A DNA stretch of 32,525 nt from Patescibacteria group bacterium (GTDB lineage Bacteria > Patescibacteriota > Patescibacteriia > UBA1558 > GWA2-36-10), in the NCBI GenBank assembly GCA_028718865.1, contig JAQUKX010000009.1, positions 1-32,525 of the forward strand, given 5' to 3'. Position numbers and translations under genes: made by a program. Below the pieces are notes generated by a model that ran no database searches, was not told the origin of the DNA, and saw only the letters and a list, made by a program, of their open reading frames with translations. Shown in pieces: positions 13,849 through 23,035 of this stretch. The stretch's first letter is position 1. Every line of letters starts with the position of its first letter.

Positions 13849-14403
13849 ATGCATAATTTAATAGAGAGCAATAAAATTAATTTTGAGAAATCTTTGGAAT
13901 TTCTCAAACATGAGATATCGGCAATTCGAACCGGTCGAGTGTCACCATCCTTGGTGGAGAAAATTCCAGTAGAATCATATGGTACTTTTTCCGAGTTGAT
14001 GCATGTGGCTTCTATCAGCTCGCCCGAGCCCCAAACTATTGTGATAAAGCCTTGGGATAAAGGCCTAATCAAAGCCATAGAAAAAGCAATCAGCCAGTCT
14101 GATCTCAATATCAATCCAGTGGCTGAGAGCGATCTCTTGCGTCTCAATTTTCCGCCTTTGACCGAAGAAAGCCGGCTGAACTTGGTAAAAATATTGGCAA
14201 AAAAATTGGAAGAAGGCCGAGTGGCTATCAAAGGCCAGCGGGAAAAAGTGCGGGAATTGGTCAATAAAGCGGAAAAAGACAAGGAGATTTCCGAAGATGA
14301 AAAATTCAAAGCGCTGGAAGATTTGGATAATTTGACCAAGGATTATAATGAAAAAATCAAGCAACTAGGCGAACAAAAAGAAAAAGAAATAATGACTATA
14401 TAA
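13849..14403 (+). CDS. frr: ribosome recycling factor
   Basis: 184 aa, normal length. The hallmark AIRTGRVSPSLVEKIPVESYG (about residues 25-45) is followed by ISSPEPQTIVIKPWDK and AESDLLRLNFPPLTEESRLNLVK, then the long helix EGRVAIKGQREKVRELVNKAE and the closing coiled coil. With EF-G it splits the ribosome after termination. The stop is 1 nt before the rseP start. No Shine-Dalgarno sequence is seen. Confidence 0.97.
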   Translation: MHNLIESNKINFEKSLEFLKHEISAIRTGRVSPSLVEKIPVESYGTFSELMHVASISSPEPQTIVIKPWDKGLIKAIEKAISQSDLNINPVAESDLLRLNFPPLTEESRLNLVKILAKKLEEGRVAIKGQREKVRELVNKAEKDKEISEDEKFKALEDLDNLTKDYNEKIKQLGEQKEKEIMTI

Positions 14404-14404
14404 A

Positions 14405-15508
14405 ATGCTTACCATTGTTGTTTTTATATTAATACTCGGCCTGCTTATTTTTGTCCATGAGCTGGGCCATTTTATCACCGCCATCAGGCTGGGGGTAAAA
14501 GTAGAGGAATTCGGCTTGGGTTTTCCACCACGGCTGGTTTCTTTTAAGAAAAAAGGGGTGATTTATTCGCTCAACTGGATACCTTTGGGCGGTTTTGTCA
14601 AAATCAAAGGTGAACAAGGCGAAGACGGCGATGATCCTCAAAGTTTTGCCAAGCAAGCTGCTTGGAAAAAGTTGGTGATAATTTCTGCCGGGGTTTTTAT
14701 GAATTTTTTGCTGGCTTTTGTTTTTTTATCAGTAGCTTTTTATTTTGGCTTGCCACAAGTTATAGACAGAGACAATATCAGTCGGCCGGTAAGCAATCCG
14801 CAGGTAATAATTGCCGATATTTATCCGGGTAGTGCTGCTCAGGAGGGCGGTATAGAAATAGGCGATCAGCTTATGGCTATAGGCGGGCAAAGCTTGGATA
14901 ATTCTCAAGCTGCTCATGAACGCATAAAGTCCGAGAGCGGACAAGCGATGGATTTATTGCTTTTGCGCAAAGGCGAGGAATTGTCTTTGTCGCTTGAACC
15001 ACGGCCTATAGAAGATCAAGGAGAACCGGTTTTGGGCATAGGCATGATTGATGTCGGAGTGATAAAATATGGTTTTTTTGAAAGTATTTGGCAGGGCCTG
15101 AGAGCGACAGTCTTGATGATAGGCATGGTAGTTAGCGCTCTTTATCATCTTTTGGCCAATTTGATAAGCCGAGGAGAAGTAGCGGCTGAATTCGGCGGGC
15201 CAGTGGCAGTAGCGGTGGTAACCGGCCAGATAGTGCAGATGGGCTGGATATATATTTTGCAGTTTGTCGCTATACTATCTATCAATTTGGGAGTGATAAA
15301 CTTCTTTCCTTTTCCGGCTTTGGATGGCGGCCGGGCTTTATTTATCGTTGCTCAAGCCATTGCTAGGCGCCAGCTTAACCAAAAAGTGGAAGCTTGGATA
15401 CACAATAGCGGCTTTATTATTTTGATATTTTTGATAATATTAATAACTTTTCGGGATTTTGGCCGCTATGGCGGACAGATGATAGAATATGTCAAAAATA
15501 TTTTTTAA
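14405..15508 (+). CDS. rseP: site-2 protease, RseP/RasP family
   Basis: 367 aa integral membrane zinc protease. HELGH (residues 18-22) in the first transmembrane helix gives the zinc ligands and catalytic Glu; the third ligand is the Asp of ALDGGR near the C-terminus (NFFPFPALDGGRALF). A PDZ domain sits between the second and third membrane segments (about 120-210, with DIYPGSAAQEGGIEIGDQLMAIGG). The family cuts membrane-embedded anti-sigma factors and signal-peptide remnants. Here only one PDZ is evident, as in Gram-positive and Patescibacteria members. No sigma or anti-sigma gene is nearby. It lies between frr and proS, a neighbourhood found in many bacteria. Confidence 0.94.
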   Translation: MLTIVVFILILGLLIFVHELGHFITAIRLGVKVEEFGLGFPPRLVSFKKKGVIYSLNWIPLGGFVKIKGEQGEDGDDPQSFAKQAAWKKLVIISAGVFMNFLLAFVFLSVAFYFGLPQVIDRDNISRPVSNPQVIIADIYPGSAAQEGGIEIGDQLMAIGGQSLDNSQAAHERIKSESGQAMDLLLLRKGEELSLSLEPRPIEDQGEPVLGIGMIDVGVIKYGFFESIWQGLRATVLMIGMVVSALYHLLANLISRGEVAAEFGGPVAVAVVTGQIVQMGWIYILQFVAILSINLGVINFFPFPALDGGRALFIVAQAIARRQLNQKVEAWIHNSGFIILIFLIILITFRDFGRYGGQMIEYVKNIF

Positions 15509-15511
15509 ATA

Positions 15512-15796
15512 ATGAAGTTTAAAATAGAAAAAGGCTCTTGGAGCTTGTTGAATCTGATGAGAAGACTGGGTTATCATGCCCAGAGAGACAACCAGTCTTT
15601 TATTCGCCTGGCTGGCCGCGGCCGCTATCCTCGCTATCATATTTATATCATCGAAGGTGACGGGTTTTGGGAAGCAGGGCTGCATTTTGATCAGAAAAAG
15701 CAATCTTATTCCGGCCAGAGAGCTCATAGCGGAGATTATCAGGGAGATATTTTGGAAAAAGAAAAAGAGAGGATTATTAGCTTGTTAAGCAAATAA
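15512..15796 (+). CDS. conserved-looking small protein, unknown function (94 aa)
   Basis: A compact soluble protein with many basic and aromatic residues: [29 protein letters not shown] would form helix-then-strands, followed by a beta-rich part ([20 protein letters not shown]) and a C-terminal helix. The gene starts 3 nt after the rseP stop and ends 5 nt before proS, and has normal codon use, so it is real. No family recognised with confidence. The N-terminal part slightly resembles the double-stranded RNA-binding-like fold of HicA toxins, but no matching antitoxin is present. Confidence 0.6.
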   Translation: MKFKIEKGSWSLLNLMRRLGYHAQRDNQSFIRLAGRGRYPRYHIYIIEGDGFWEAGLHFDQKKQSYSGQRAHSGDYQGDILEKEKERIISLLSK

Positions 15797-15801
15797 AAAC
15801 T

Positions 15802-17256
15802 ATGGATAAAATTACTAAAAGAGCCGATGATTATTCCCAGTGGTATTTGGATATTATAGAAGCGGCTGATTTGGCTCAGTACGGGCCAGTCAAGGGAACT
15901 ATGATTATAAAACCATATGGGTATGCTATTTGGGAAAATATTCAAAAGTTATTGGATAAAAAAATAAAAGATACCGGCCATCAGAACATGTATTTTCCTT
16001 TGCTTATACCAAAATCATTTTTGAGCAAAGAAGCCAGCCATGTAGAGGGTTTTGCCAAAGAGTGCGCTGTAGTTACTCATTATAGATTGAAAAATGATAG
16101 TACGGGGAAAATCGTAATTGATGAAAAAGCCAAGCTGGAAGAGGAATTGATCATCAGGCCTACATCAGAAACTATAATTAATAATAGTTTTTCTCAGTGG
16201 ATAAAATCTTGGCGAGATTTGCCAATTTTGATAAATCAATGGGCCAATGTCATGCGTTGGGAAATGCGCACTAGGCCATTTTTGAGAACTTCAGAATTTT
16301 TATGGCAAGAGGGTCACACTGCTCATTTGAGTGAGAAAGAAGCGGAAAAAGAAGCTAGAAAAATGCTCAAAGTCTATGTTGATTTAGTAGAAAATAAATT
16401 GGCTATGAGCGTTGTGGCTGGTAAAAAATCAGATAGTGAAAAATTTGCCGGCGCTCTTTATACCTATACCATTGAAGCAATGATGCAGGATGGCAAGGCT
16501 CTGCAGTCGGCTACTTCGCATAATCTTGGACAGAATTTTGCCAAAGCTTTTGATATTAAGTTTTTGGACAAAGAAAATAATTTTCAATATGTCTGGCAGA
16601 CCAGCTGGGGCATGAGTACGCGCATTATTGGCGGATTGATCATGACTCATAGTGATGATTTGGGGCTAGTTTTACCGCCGGCAATAGCGCCTATCAAAGT
16701 GGTGGTGGTACCTATTTTGAAAAACGGCGAAGACAATAGTAAAGTTTTAGCTTTTGTCAAAAAGTTAAAATTGGGAGTGAAAGAAGTAGAAATTGATAGT
16801 AGAGAAAATTTGAGTGCCGGCGCCAAGTATAATCAATGGGAGAAGAAAGGCGTACCGATTCGTCTAGAGGTCGGTCCTAGAGAAATAGAAAATAATTCTG
16901 TTGTTTTAGTGCGTCGTGATAAAAATACTAAAGAAAAGGTACAAATAGGATCTTTAGCCAAAATTATAAAAGTTATTTTGCAGGATATGCAGGAGAATTT
17001 GCATAAAAAAGCCAAAGAATTCAGAGAAAAAAATACTAAGACAGTAGATTCTTGGGATGAGTTTAAAAAAGAGATAGAAGCCAATAATTTTGTTTTAGCT
17101 CACTGGTCCGGAGAAAAAGAGGTGGAGGAAAAAATAAAAAAAGAAACCAATGCTACTATCAGATGCCTGCCTTTTGATCATAAGAAAGAAAAGGGGAGTT
17201 GTGTTTACAGTAAGCGTCCTTCGCAGGGGCGAGTTTTGTTTGCCAAAGCTTATTAA
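15802..17256 (+). CDS. proS: prolyl-tRNA synthetase, archaeal/eukaryotic type
   Basis: 484 aa class II synthetase. Motif 1 region [17 protein letters not shown], motif 2 [25 protein letters not shown] (about residues 150-174), and the motif 3 area [18 protein letters not shown], followed by the anticodon-binding domain and the extra C-terminal domain ending [15 protein letters not shown]. There is no bacterial-type INS editing insertion between motifs 2 and 3, and the chain ends in Tyr, both marks of the short archaeal-like (type 3) enzyme. It attaches proline to tRNA-Pro. Type 3 ProRS is known from several bacterial groups, so this does not itself indicate recent transfer. Confidence 0.95.
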   Translation: MDKITKRADDYSQWYLDIIEAADLAQYGPVKGTMIIKPYGYAIWENIQKLLDKKIKDTGHQNMYFPLLIPKSFLSKEASHVEGFAKECAVVTHYRLKNDSTGKIVIDEKAKLEEELIIRPTSETIINNSFSQWIKSWRDLPILINQWANVMRWEMRTRPFLRTSEFLWQEGHTAHLSEKEAEKEARKMLKVYVDLVENKLAMSVVAGKKSDSEKFAGALYTYTIEAMMQDGKALQSATSHNLGQNFAKAFDIKFLDKENNFQYVWQTSWGMSTRIIGGLIMTHSDDLGLVLPPAIAPIKVVVVPILKNGEDNSKVLAFVKKLKLGVKEVEIDSRENLSAGAKYNQWEKKGVPIRLEVGPREIENNSVVLVRRDKNTKEKVQIGSLAKIIKVILQDMQENLHKKAKEFREKNTKTVDSWDEFKKEIEANNFVLAHWSGEKEVEEKIKKETNATIRCLPFDHKKEKGSCVYSKRPSQGRVLFAKAY

Positions 17257-17325
17257 GGCCGCTATTTGCTAAAATTGTTAAAAAATGGTAAGAAATATAG
17301 AATATAATAAGTATTTATTGGATTA

Positions 17326-18378
17326 ATGTTTAAAGGTATTTTCAAAGGATTTTCCAAAGATATCGGTATTGATTTGGGCACTTCCAATACCTTGGTGTAT
17401 GTCAAAGACCAGGGTATTGTCATCAATGAGCCTTCGGTGGTGGCCATCAATAATCGGACGGAAAAGATAATTGCCGTGGGGGATGACGCCAAAATCATGT
17501 TAGGTAAAACTCCTCAGCATATCACTGTCACCAAGCCTTTGGTGGATGGTATTGTTTCCGATTTTGAAGTGACAGAAAAAATGATCAAGCATTTCATAGA
17601 AAAGATTCACCACGGCTCTTTTACTTTTATGCCACGACCGCGAGTAGTGATAGGAATTCCTTTGGACATTACTGAAGTAGAAAGAAAAGCTGTGGAAGAC
17701 GCCGCTATTAGAGCCGGCGCATCAGAAGTACTCTTGATAGAAGAGCCAATGGCCGCTGCCATTGGCGCTGGCTTGCCTATTTTGGAAGCAGCTGGTTCCA
17801 TGATAGTTGATATTGGCGGTGGTACTACGGAAATTGCTGTGATATCTTTGGGAGGAGTAGTTTCTTGGAAATCTCTCAAGGTAGCCGGCGACAAGCTGGA
17901 TGAAGCTATTATTCAGTATGCTCGGGAGAAGTTCAATTTGCTTTTAGGCGAGAGGACAGCAGAAAAAGCCAAAGTGCAAATCGCTTCGGTATTACCCCTG
18001 GACGAGCCGATTGTTTATTCTATGCGCGGCCGCGATCTTTTGACCGGCCTGCCCAAGGAGATAAAAATCAGCGATGCCAATATCCGCGAAGCCATAGCCA
18101 AACAGATAAAATTGATAGTAGAAAATATCAAAGATACCATAGAAAACACCCCGCCAGAGTTAGTTTCTGATCTTTATGAAAAAGGCCTGGTCTTATCCGG
18201 CGGCGGAGCAATGTTGCGAGGCTTGGATAAGTTGATTGCCCATGAGACTAAGATGCCGGTTTATGTGACTGATGATCCCCTCACGGCGGTAGTCAGAGGC
18301 ACTGGTAAGGTGTTGGATGATTTGGAGAATCTTAAGGGTATTATTCTGCCTTCAACTAAAGATTCAGGTTTAAGTTAA
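17326..18378 (+). CDS. mreB: rod-shape actin homologue MreB
   Basis: 350 aa. Actin-fold ATPase motifs: phosphate 1 IGIDLGTSNTLVYV near the N-terminus, phosphate 2 IVDIGGGTTEIAVISLGGVV (about 164-183), connect motifs EEPMAAAIGAGLPI, and adenosine motif LVLSGGGAMLRGLDKL near the C-terminus. The N-terminal KGIFKGFSKD is a plausible membrane-touching segment. MreB filaments guide the elongasome for lateral wall growth. It is the first gene of the mreB-mreC-mreD-PBP2 cluster. TATAAT at 17304-17309, 17 nt before the ATG, may be its -10, though no -35 at standard spacing is seen. Confidence 0.97.
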   Translation: MFKGIFKGFSKDIGIDLGTSNTLVYVKDQGIVINEPSVVAINNRTEKIIAVGDDAKIMLGKTPQHITVTKPLVDGIVSDFEVTEKMIKHFIEKIHHGSFTFMPRPRVVIGIPLDITEVERKAVEDAAIRAGASEVLLIEEPMAAAIGAGLPILEAAGSMIVDIGGGTTEIAVISLGGVVSWKSLKVAGDKLDEAIIQYAREKFNLLLGERTAEKAKVQIASVLPLDEPIVYSMRGRDLLTGLPKEIKISDANIREAIAKQIKLIVENIKDTIENTPPELVSDLYEKGLVLSGGGAMLRGLDKLIAHETKMPVYVTDDPLTAVVRGTGKVLDDLENLKGIILPSTKDSGLS

Positions 18379-18388
18379 AACAAATAAA

Positions 18389-19126
18389 ATGATAAGGCAA
18401 AATCTAAAAATATTTTTTTTATTTGTCTTGATTGTCATTCTTTTACTTTTATTTAAAAATGGCCGGATTTTTGATATCGGTTTTGTTTTTCGCTATTGGT
18501 TTGCGCCTTCTTTGGCGGTAAATAGCTTATTTGAACCAGCCAGCGATTTGACAGAAGAATACAAAGAGTTGCTGGTGGAAAACAGCGCTTTGCGTTATTT
18601 GGAAGAGGAAAATGCAGAACTTAGAGCTTTGCTTAATTTTCAAAATACGGAAAAGAACCAGTTGGTTTTGGCTAATGTGATTAATCGAGATCCTCTCAAC
18701 CGTAATATTTTGATTATTGACGCCGGCAGCAGAGATGGTTTGCTTGAAGGTCAGGCGGCGGTTGTAAATGACGGTATTATAATCGGCAAAATAATTGACT
18801 TAGGTTATGATTTTGCCAAAATACGCTTGTTGACAGACAGTTTCAGTCAATTGCCGGTAAAAATAGGCAATCATCGGGTTTCTGGGCTACTGAGCGGCTC
18901 GCTAGGCTTGGGCATGGAGCTTTCCTATATACCACAGGATCAGGAGGTCAAAATAGGTGATTTGGTCTTTAGTGCGGGTTTGGATTCCGGCGTTAGTTCG
19001 GGATTGATAGCCGGCCGGATTGAAGAAATCAGTTTTTCGCCAGAAGAAGTATTCAAAAGCGCTTCAGTTTCACCGATTATCAATTATGACACGGTTTCCA
19101 TTTTAGCCATTGTCACTTCATTATGA
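18389..19126 (+). CDS. mreC: rod shape-determining protein MreC
   Basis: 245 aa. One N-terminal transmembrane helix (about residues 8-24, IFFLFVLIVILLLLF), then a short coiled coil (about 50-78, SDLTEEYKELLVENSALRYL and following) and two beta-barrel-like domains with the family pattern NVINRDPLNRNILIIDAGSRDGL and GLIAGRIEEI. The family links MreB filaments to the periplasmic synthases. The stop overlaps mreD by 4 nt. It begins 10 nt after mreB. Confidence 0.92.
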   Translation: MIRQNLKIFFLFVLIVILLLLFKNGRIFDIGFVFRYWFAPSLAVNSLFEPASDLTEEYKELLVENSALRYLEEENAELRALLNFQNTEKNQLVLANVINRDPLNRNILIIDAGSRDGLLEGQAAVVNDGIIIGKIIDLGYDFAKIRLLTDSFSQLPVKIGNHRVSGLLSGSLGLGMELSYIPQDQEVKIGDLVFSAGLDSGVSSGLIAGRIEEISFSPEEVFKSASVSPIINYDTVSILAIVTSL

Positions 19127-19623
19127 GGTATTTTGCTGCTGTATTATTATTCCTCTTGGCTGCTTATTTCTATTTTTATTTTGGTTTTTACGGTTCAAAC
19201 TGGATTTTACTGCAGCCATTTTTACTAGCGCTCTTGCTGCTGTATTTCAATTCCAATAGTCCTTGGTTTTATTATAGCTTTGCCCTCCTAGCCGGTTTAT
19301 TTGTTGATTCTTTTTCCGGTATTTTTGGCCTTCACTCTTTTACTTTTATTTTCATTATTTTTATTTTGAAAAATTTGCAATTGAGCATTTTTACTTCCCG
19401 CAATATTTTGACAGTTGTTGTCTTGAGTATTTTTGCTTTTGTTATTTTTTATTTTTGTGTTTATTTGATCCATTTTATTTTTGTCGGCGACTTTTATGTT
19501 TTCAGCGGTCGGCTTTTTGGCCAGCTGGCCAAAATGGCCGGCTGGGGCATATTGATTGTAGCTATTTTGCATATTTTGCATTTCAATTTTTGGGTGAAAA
19601 AAAATGAAGAACAACCCTTTTAA
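19123..19623 (+). CDS. mreD: rod shape-determining protein MreD
   Basis: 166 aa, almost wholly hydrophobic, with about five transmembrane helices separated by very short loops, including the FALLAGLFVDSFSGIFGLHSFTF stretch whose LxxDxxxGxxxG pattern is the MreD hallmark. Its position between mreC (4-nt overlap) and the PBP2 gene (20-nt overlap) supports the call. Confidence 0.88.
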   Translation: MRYFAAVLLFLLAAYFYFYFGFYGSNWILLQPFLLALLLLYFNSNSPWFYYSFALLAGLFVDSFSGIFGLHSFTFIFIIFILKNLQLSIFTSRNILTVVVLSIFAFVIFYFCVYLIHFIFVGDFYVFSGRLFGQLAKMAGWGILIVAILHILHFNFWVKKNEEQPF

Positions 19624-21517
19624 AATTCAAGAAGGGTCAGTCCGTGATTCCAAGGTGGCCAAATTCATAAAAAATCGCCAGAGCGGTGATTATCTTGATT
19701 TTGATTGGCACAGCAAAGCGGAAAAATTGGGCAATTTTTTTGGCGGCCGCAAGCTTTTTTTGCTGTTTTATATTTTTTTGTTTTTTGTCTTGATTCTGTT
19801 TTCCCGAGCATTTTTTTTGCAGGTAGTCAAAGGTGGTTCTTACCGTAAAATCGCGGAAGGAAATAGGATAAAAGTAGAGCTGATACCGGCCAGTCGCGGT
19901 TTGATTTATGATCGTTTTGGAGAAATTTTGGCCAAGAATATCTCTTATTTTTTTCTCTACATCAATGTTGATTTTTTGCCGCCCGGACTAGCCAACGAAG
20001 AAGCTAGGCAGGAGATTTTTGCTATTTTGGCCGAAAAGCTTTCCATAGACACGGCAGCAGTGGTTGAGCGGGCGCAAATCGACAGAAATCAGGGCAATAG
20101 GGCTTTGATTTACGAAAATATTCCTTATGAATTAGCTTTGGAGCTGATGGTGCTTTCGGAAAAATATCCAGCCATAGAAGTTAGTTACGAATCTAGACGA
20201 AGTTATCCAGAAAATTTGGGGTTAGGACATGTTTTGGGCTATACTGGGCAGGTCGCTTCCCAAGATATGCAGGACGGCCAATACAATTTTCATGACCGCA
20301 TTGGTAAGACCGCAATAGAGCTCTCCTACGAGAGCGTACTGCGTGGTAAAAACGGCTTCCGGCAAATAGAGGTTGATGCCTTGATGAGAGAGAAAAACAT
20401 TCTTTCCAAAACCGAGCCGATAAACGGCCAAGATATTTATTTGACTTTGGACAAAAAATCACAGGCCAAACTTTTTGAAATAATGACCAATAATTCTCTT
20501 TTGTATAACAAGCCAAAGATGGCGGCAGTGGTTTTGGATGCTAAAGATGGCGGTGTGCTGGCCATGGTGAGCTTGCCCTCTTATGATAATAATATATTTA
20601 CCACTATTTTGAACCGACAGGAATATGTCCGCATTATTGAGGATGAAAATTGGCCATTACTAAATAGAGTGATAGGCGGTGCTTATCCGCCGGGTTCGGT
20701 TTTTAAACCAATTATGGGAGCAGCCGCTTTGGAAGAAAAAATTATCAACAAAAATTTTCGTCTTACTAGCAACGGGGGAATTTTGATAGGCAATAATTTT
20801 TTTCCCGATTGGCGATCAGGCGGGCACGGTTCCACGGATATCTACTGGGCAATTGCTGATTCAGTCAATACTTTCTTCTATTCAATAGGCGGCGGCAATA
20901 ATCAATGGCTTGACACAGGCTTAGGAGTTGATAGAATTATTGATTATGCCAGGTTTTTTGGCCTAGGAGATAAAACTGGTATAGATTTGAGCGGTGAAGT
21001 AAGCGGCTTTTTGCCCAGTCGAGATTGGAAAAATGATTTTATTGGGGAGCGCTGGTATTTGGGTGATACCTATAACTTGTCCATAGGCCAGGGCTACCTT
21101 TCGGTCACTCCGATACAGACAGCCGCTTATATGTCTTATTTTGCCAATTATGGCACAGCTTATGTTCCGCATCTTATCAAAGAGATAAAGCAGGAAGGAG
21201 AAAAGCAAGCTTATCAGCCAGAAGTTTTTTTGACGGATCTGGTTTCCACTGATAATCTAAATACTATAAGAGAAGCTTTACGTTTGACTATTACTCGCGG
21301 CACAGCCAGAAGCTTGCAGTCAGTACCGGTGGCGGTAGCTGGTAAAACTGGTACAGCTCAATTCCGCCGCGACCGCACGCCTCATTCCTGGTTCAGCTCT
21401 TTTGCTCCTTATCAGGATCCAAAGATAGCCATGACGGTCTTGGTAGAGGAGGGCGGTGATAGAGATTTGGCAGTGACGATATCGCGCCAGTTTATGGAGT
21501 GGTATTTTTCCCAATAA
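19604..21517 (+). CDS. mrdA: penicillin-binding protein 2 (elongation transpeptidase)
   Basis: 637 aa. One N-terminal transmembrane helix (about residues 51-71), the PBP dimerisation domain with RGLIYDRFGEILAKN, and the transpeptidase domain. Active-site motifs: S365-V-F-K368 (in YPPGSVFKP), SVN at 420-422, and KTG at 581-583 (AGKTGTAQF). All are intact, so it should cross-link peptidoglycan and bind beta-lactams. No RodA partner is encoded in the window. It starts inside mreD, so the whole mre group should be one operon. Confidence 0.94.
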   Translation: MKNNPFKIQEGSVRDSKVAKFIKNRQSGDYLDFDWHSKAEKLGNFFGGRKLFLLFYIFLFFVLILFSRAFFLQVVKGGSYRKIAEGNRIKVELIPASRGLIYDRFGEILAKNISYFFLYINVDFLPPGLANEEARQEIFAILAEKLSIDTAAVVERAQIDRNQGNRALIYENIPYELALELMVLSEKYPAIEVSYESRRSYPENLGLGHVLGYTGQVASQDMQDGQYNFHDRIGKTAIELSYESVLRGKNGFRQIEVDALMREKNILSKTEPINGQDIYLTLDKKSQAKLFEIMTNNSLLYNKPKMAAVVLDAKDGGVLAMVSLPSYDNNIFTTILNRQEYVRIIEDENWPLLNRVIGGAYPPGSVFKPIMGAAALEEKIINKNFRLTSNGGILIGNNFFPDWRSGGHGSTDIYWAIADSVNTFFYSIGGGNNQWLDTGLGVDRIIDYARFFGLGDKTGIDLSGEVSGFLPSRDWKNDFIGERWYLGDTYNLSIGQGYLSVTPIQTAAYMSYFANYGTAYVPHLIKEIKQEGEKQAYQPEVFLTDLVSTDNLNTIREALRLTITRGTARSLQSVPVAVAGKTGTAQFRRDRTPHSWFSSFAPYQDPKIAMTVLVEEGGDRDLAVTISRQFMEWYFSQ

Positions 21518-21555
21518 TTTGTTAAGATTTATTTTAGTTTAAAAAATAAAATATT

Positions 21556-22020
21556 ATGGAGAAAAAAGTTTTTACTGAAGAAGGACTAAGAAAGCTCAAA
21601 GAAGAGCTTGATTATCTCAAGAACGAAAAAAGGCATCAGGTGGCTGATAGGATAAAGCAAGCCAAAGAGTATGGTGATTTATCGGAAAATGCCGAGTATC
21701 AGGACGCCAAAGACGAACAGGCTTTTGTCGAGGGTCGTATTTTGGAATTGGAGCACATAGTCAAGAGCGCTATTGCCGTTGACAATAATGGCGGGAAAAA
21801 AGGCCGGATTTTTATCGGTTCAAAAGTCAAGGTTGACAGAGACAAGGGTCAGATTTTAGAATTTGAGATAGTCGGCAGTATGGAGGCTGATCCAGTAAAC
21901 GGCAAGATTTCCATTGAATCGCCTTTGGGAGCGGCTTTGATAGATAAAAAAGTCGGCGATGAAGTAGCGGTGGAGCTGCCAGCCGGCTTGGTCAAATATA
22001 AAATTTTGGAAATAAATTAA
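21556..22020 (+). CDS. greA: transcription elongation factor GreA
   Basis: 154 aa, normal length. N-terminal coiled-coil hairpin (TEEGLRKLKEELDYLKNEKR, then IKQAKEYGDLSENAEYQDAKDEQA) with the acidic tip D-L-S-E-N-A-E-Y that reaches the RNA polymerase active site and triggers cleavage of backtracked RNA; then the FKBP-like C-terminal domain with ISIESPLGAALIDKKVGDEV. It sits between PBP2 and the second mreB and ends 1 nt before it, an unusual neighbourhood. Confidence 0.96.
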   Translation: MEKKVFTEEGLRKLKEELDYLKNEKRHQVADRIKQAKEYGDLSENAEYQDAKDEQAFVEGRILELEHIVKSAIAVDNNGGKKGRIFIGSKVKVDRDKGQILEFEIVGSMEADPVNGKISIESPLGAALIDKKVGDEVAVELPAGLVKYKILEIN

Positions 22021-22021
22021 G

Positions 22022-23035
22022 ATGTTTATCAAAAAAATCGGGATTGATTTGGGCACTACCTATACCTTGGTCTATATTCCCAAGCGGGGTATAGTCATCC
22101 ACGAACCTTCGGTAGTGGCGATTTCGGTTTTGGACAAAAAAGTAATGGCCGTTGGTGATGAAGCCAAGGATATGATAGGCCGAACGCCGGATTCCATTGT
22201 TGCTGCTCGGCCGCTCAAAAGCGGAGTAATAGCTGATTATAAAACTACTGAAATAATGCTTAAGTATTTTATCAATAAAGCAGTGGGCGGTATGCGTATT
22301 TTCCGGCCAGAAGTAATGATCGCTGTGCCGGCTGGTATCACTTCTACTGAAAGGCGGGCAGTAATAGACGCCACCTTAAATGCCGGCGCCAAAGCTGCTT
22401 ATATCATCAAAGAGCCGATAGCGGCGGCTATTGGCGCTGATATTCCCATTGGCAGCGCTTCCGGACACATGATAGTGGATATGGGCGGCGGTACCAGTGA
22501 GGTGGCAGTGATTTCTTTGGGTGGTATTGTTGCCAATACTTCAGTGAGAATAGGCGGCAACAAATATGATCTGGCGATTTCCGAATTTATCAAAAAAAAG
22601 TATAATCTAGCTATTGGCGAGAGGACAGCTGAAGAAGCTAAAATTAAAATCGGTTCAGCCCAGTTTTTGCCCAAAGAGGAAAGACTATATATGGAAATCA
22701 AGGGTCGGGATGTAATCAGCGGCTTGCCTCGGACCATAGAAATCAGCTCTGACGATATTACCGAAGCCTTGCAAAACGAATTGCAGGGAATTATCGCTGC
22801 TGTCAAATCAGTTTTATATCATACTCCGCCGGAATTATCGGCTGATATCATGGACAAAGGCATGGTGCTCTCGGGCGGTACTTCGCTTTTGCGCAATACC
22901 GATAAGCTTTTAGCGCAGGTGACCGGCGTGCCGGCTTATGTGGCTGATGACGCTTTGTTGTGCGTAGCCAGAGGCACCGGCATTGCTTTGGAGAATCTAG
23001 AAAGTTATAAACGCAGTATTTTATCGGCAAAGTAA
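22022..23035 (+). CDS. second MreB-family protein (Mbl-like paralogue)
   Basis: 337 aa with the same ATPase motifs as the first MreB: IGIDLGTTYTLVYI, VDMGGGTSEVAVISLGGIV, EPIAAAIGADIPI and MVLSGGTSLLRNTDKLL. It lacks the extra N-terminal KGIFKGF segment and differs widely in sequence, so it is an old paralogue and not a recent copy. Two MreB-type proteins can copolymerise or act at different sites in other bacteria. Its stop overlaps the following glycosyltransferase start by 1 nt (TAATG) and greA ends 1 nt before it, so it is co-transcribed with envelope genes. Confidence 0.93.
   Translation: MFIKKIGIDLGTTYTLVYIPKRGIVIHEPSVVAISVLDKKVMAVGDEAKDMIGRTPDSIVAARPLKSGVIADYKTTEIMLKYFINKAVGGMRIFRPEVMIAVPAGITSTERRAVIDATLNAGAKAAYIIKEPIAAAIGADIPIGSASGHMIVDMGGGTSEVAVISLGGIVANTSVRIGGNKYDLAISEFIKKKYNLAIGERTAEEAKIKIGSAQFLPKEERLYMEIKGRDVISGLPRTIEISSDDITEALQNELQGIIAAVKSVLYHTPPELSADIMDKGMVLSGGTSLLRNTDKLLAQVTGVPAYVADDALLCVARGTGIALENLESYKRSILSAK

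Noticed and set aside
15512-15796. HicA-type toxin
   Set aside because: Only a vague likeness in the first 30 residues; the conserved HicA Gly-Ser-His core is absent and there is no antitoxin gene beside it.
17275-17309. Full -35/-10 promoter of mreB
   Set aside because: TATAAT at 17304 is good but the nearest -35-like TTGTTA is 23 nt away; only the -10 is noted.
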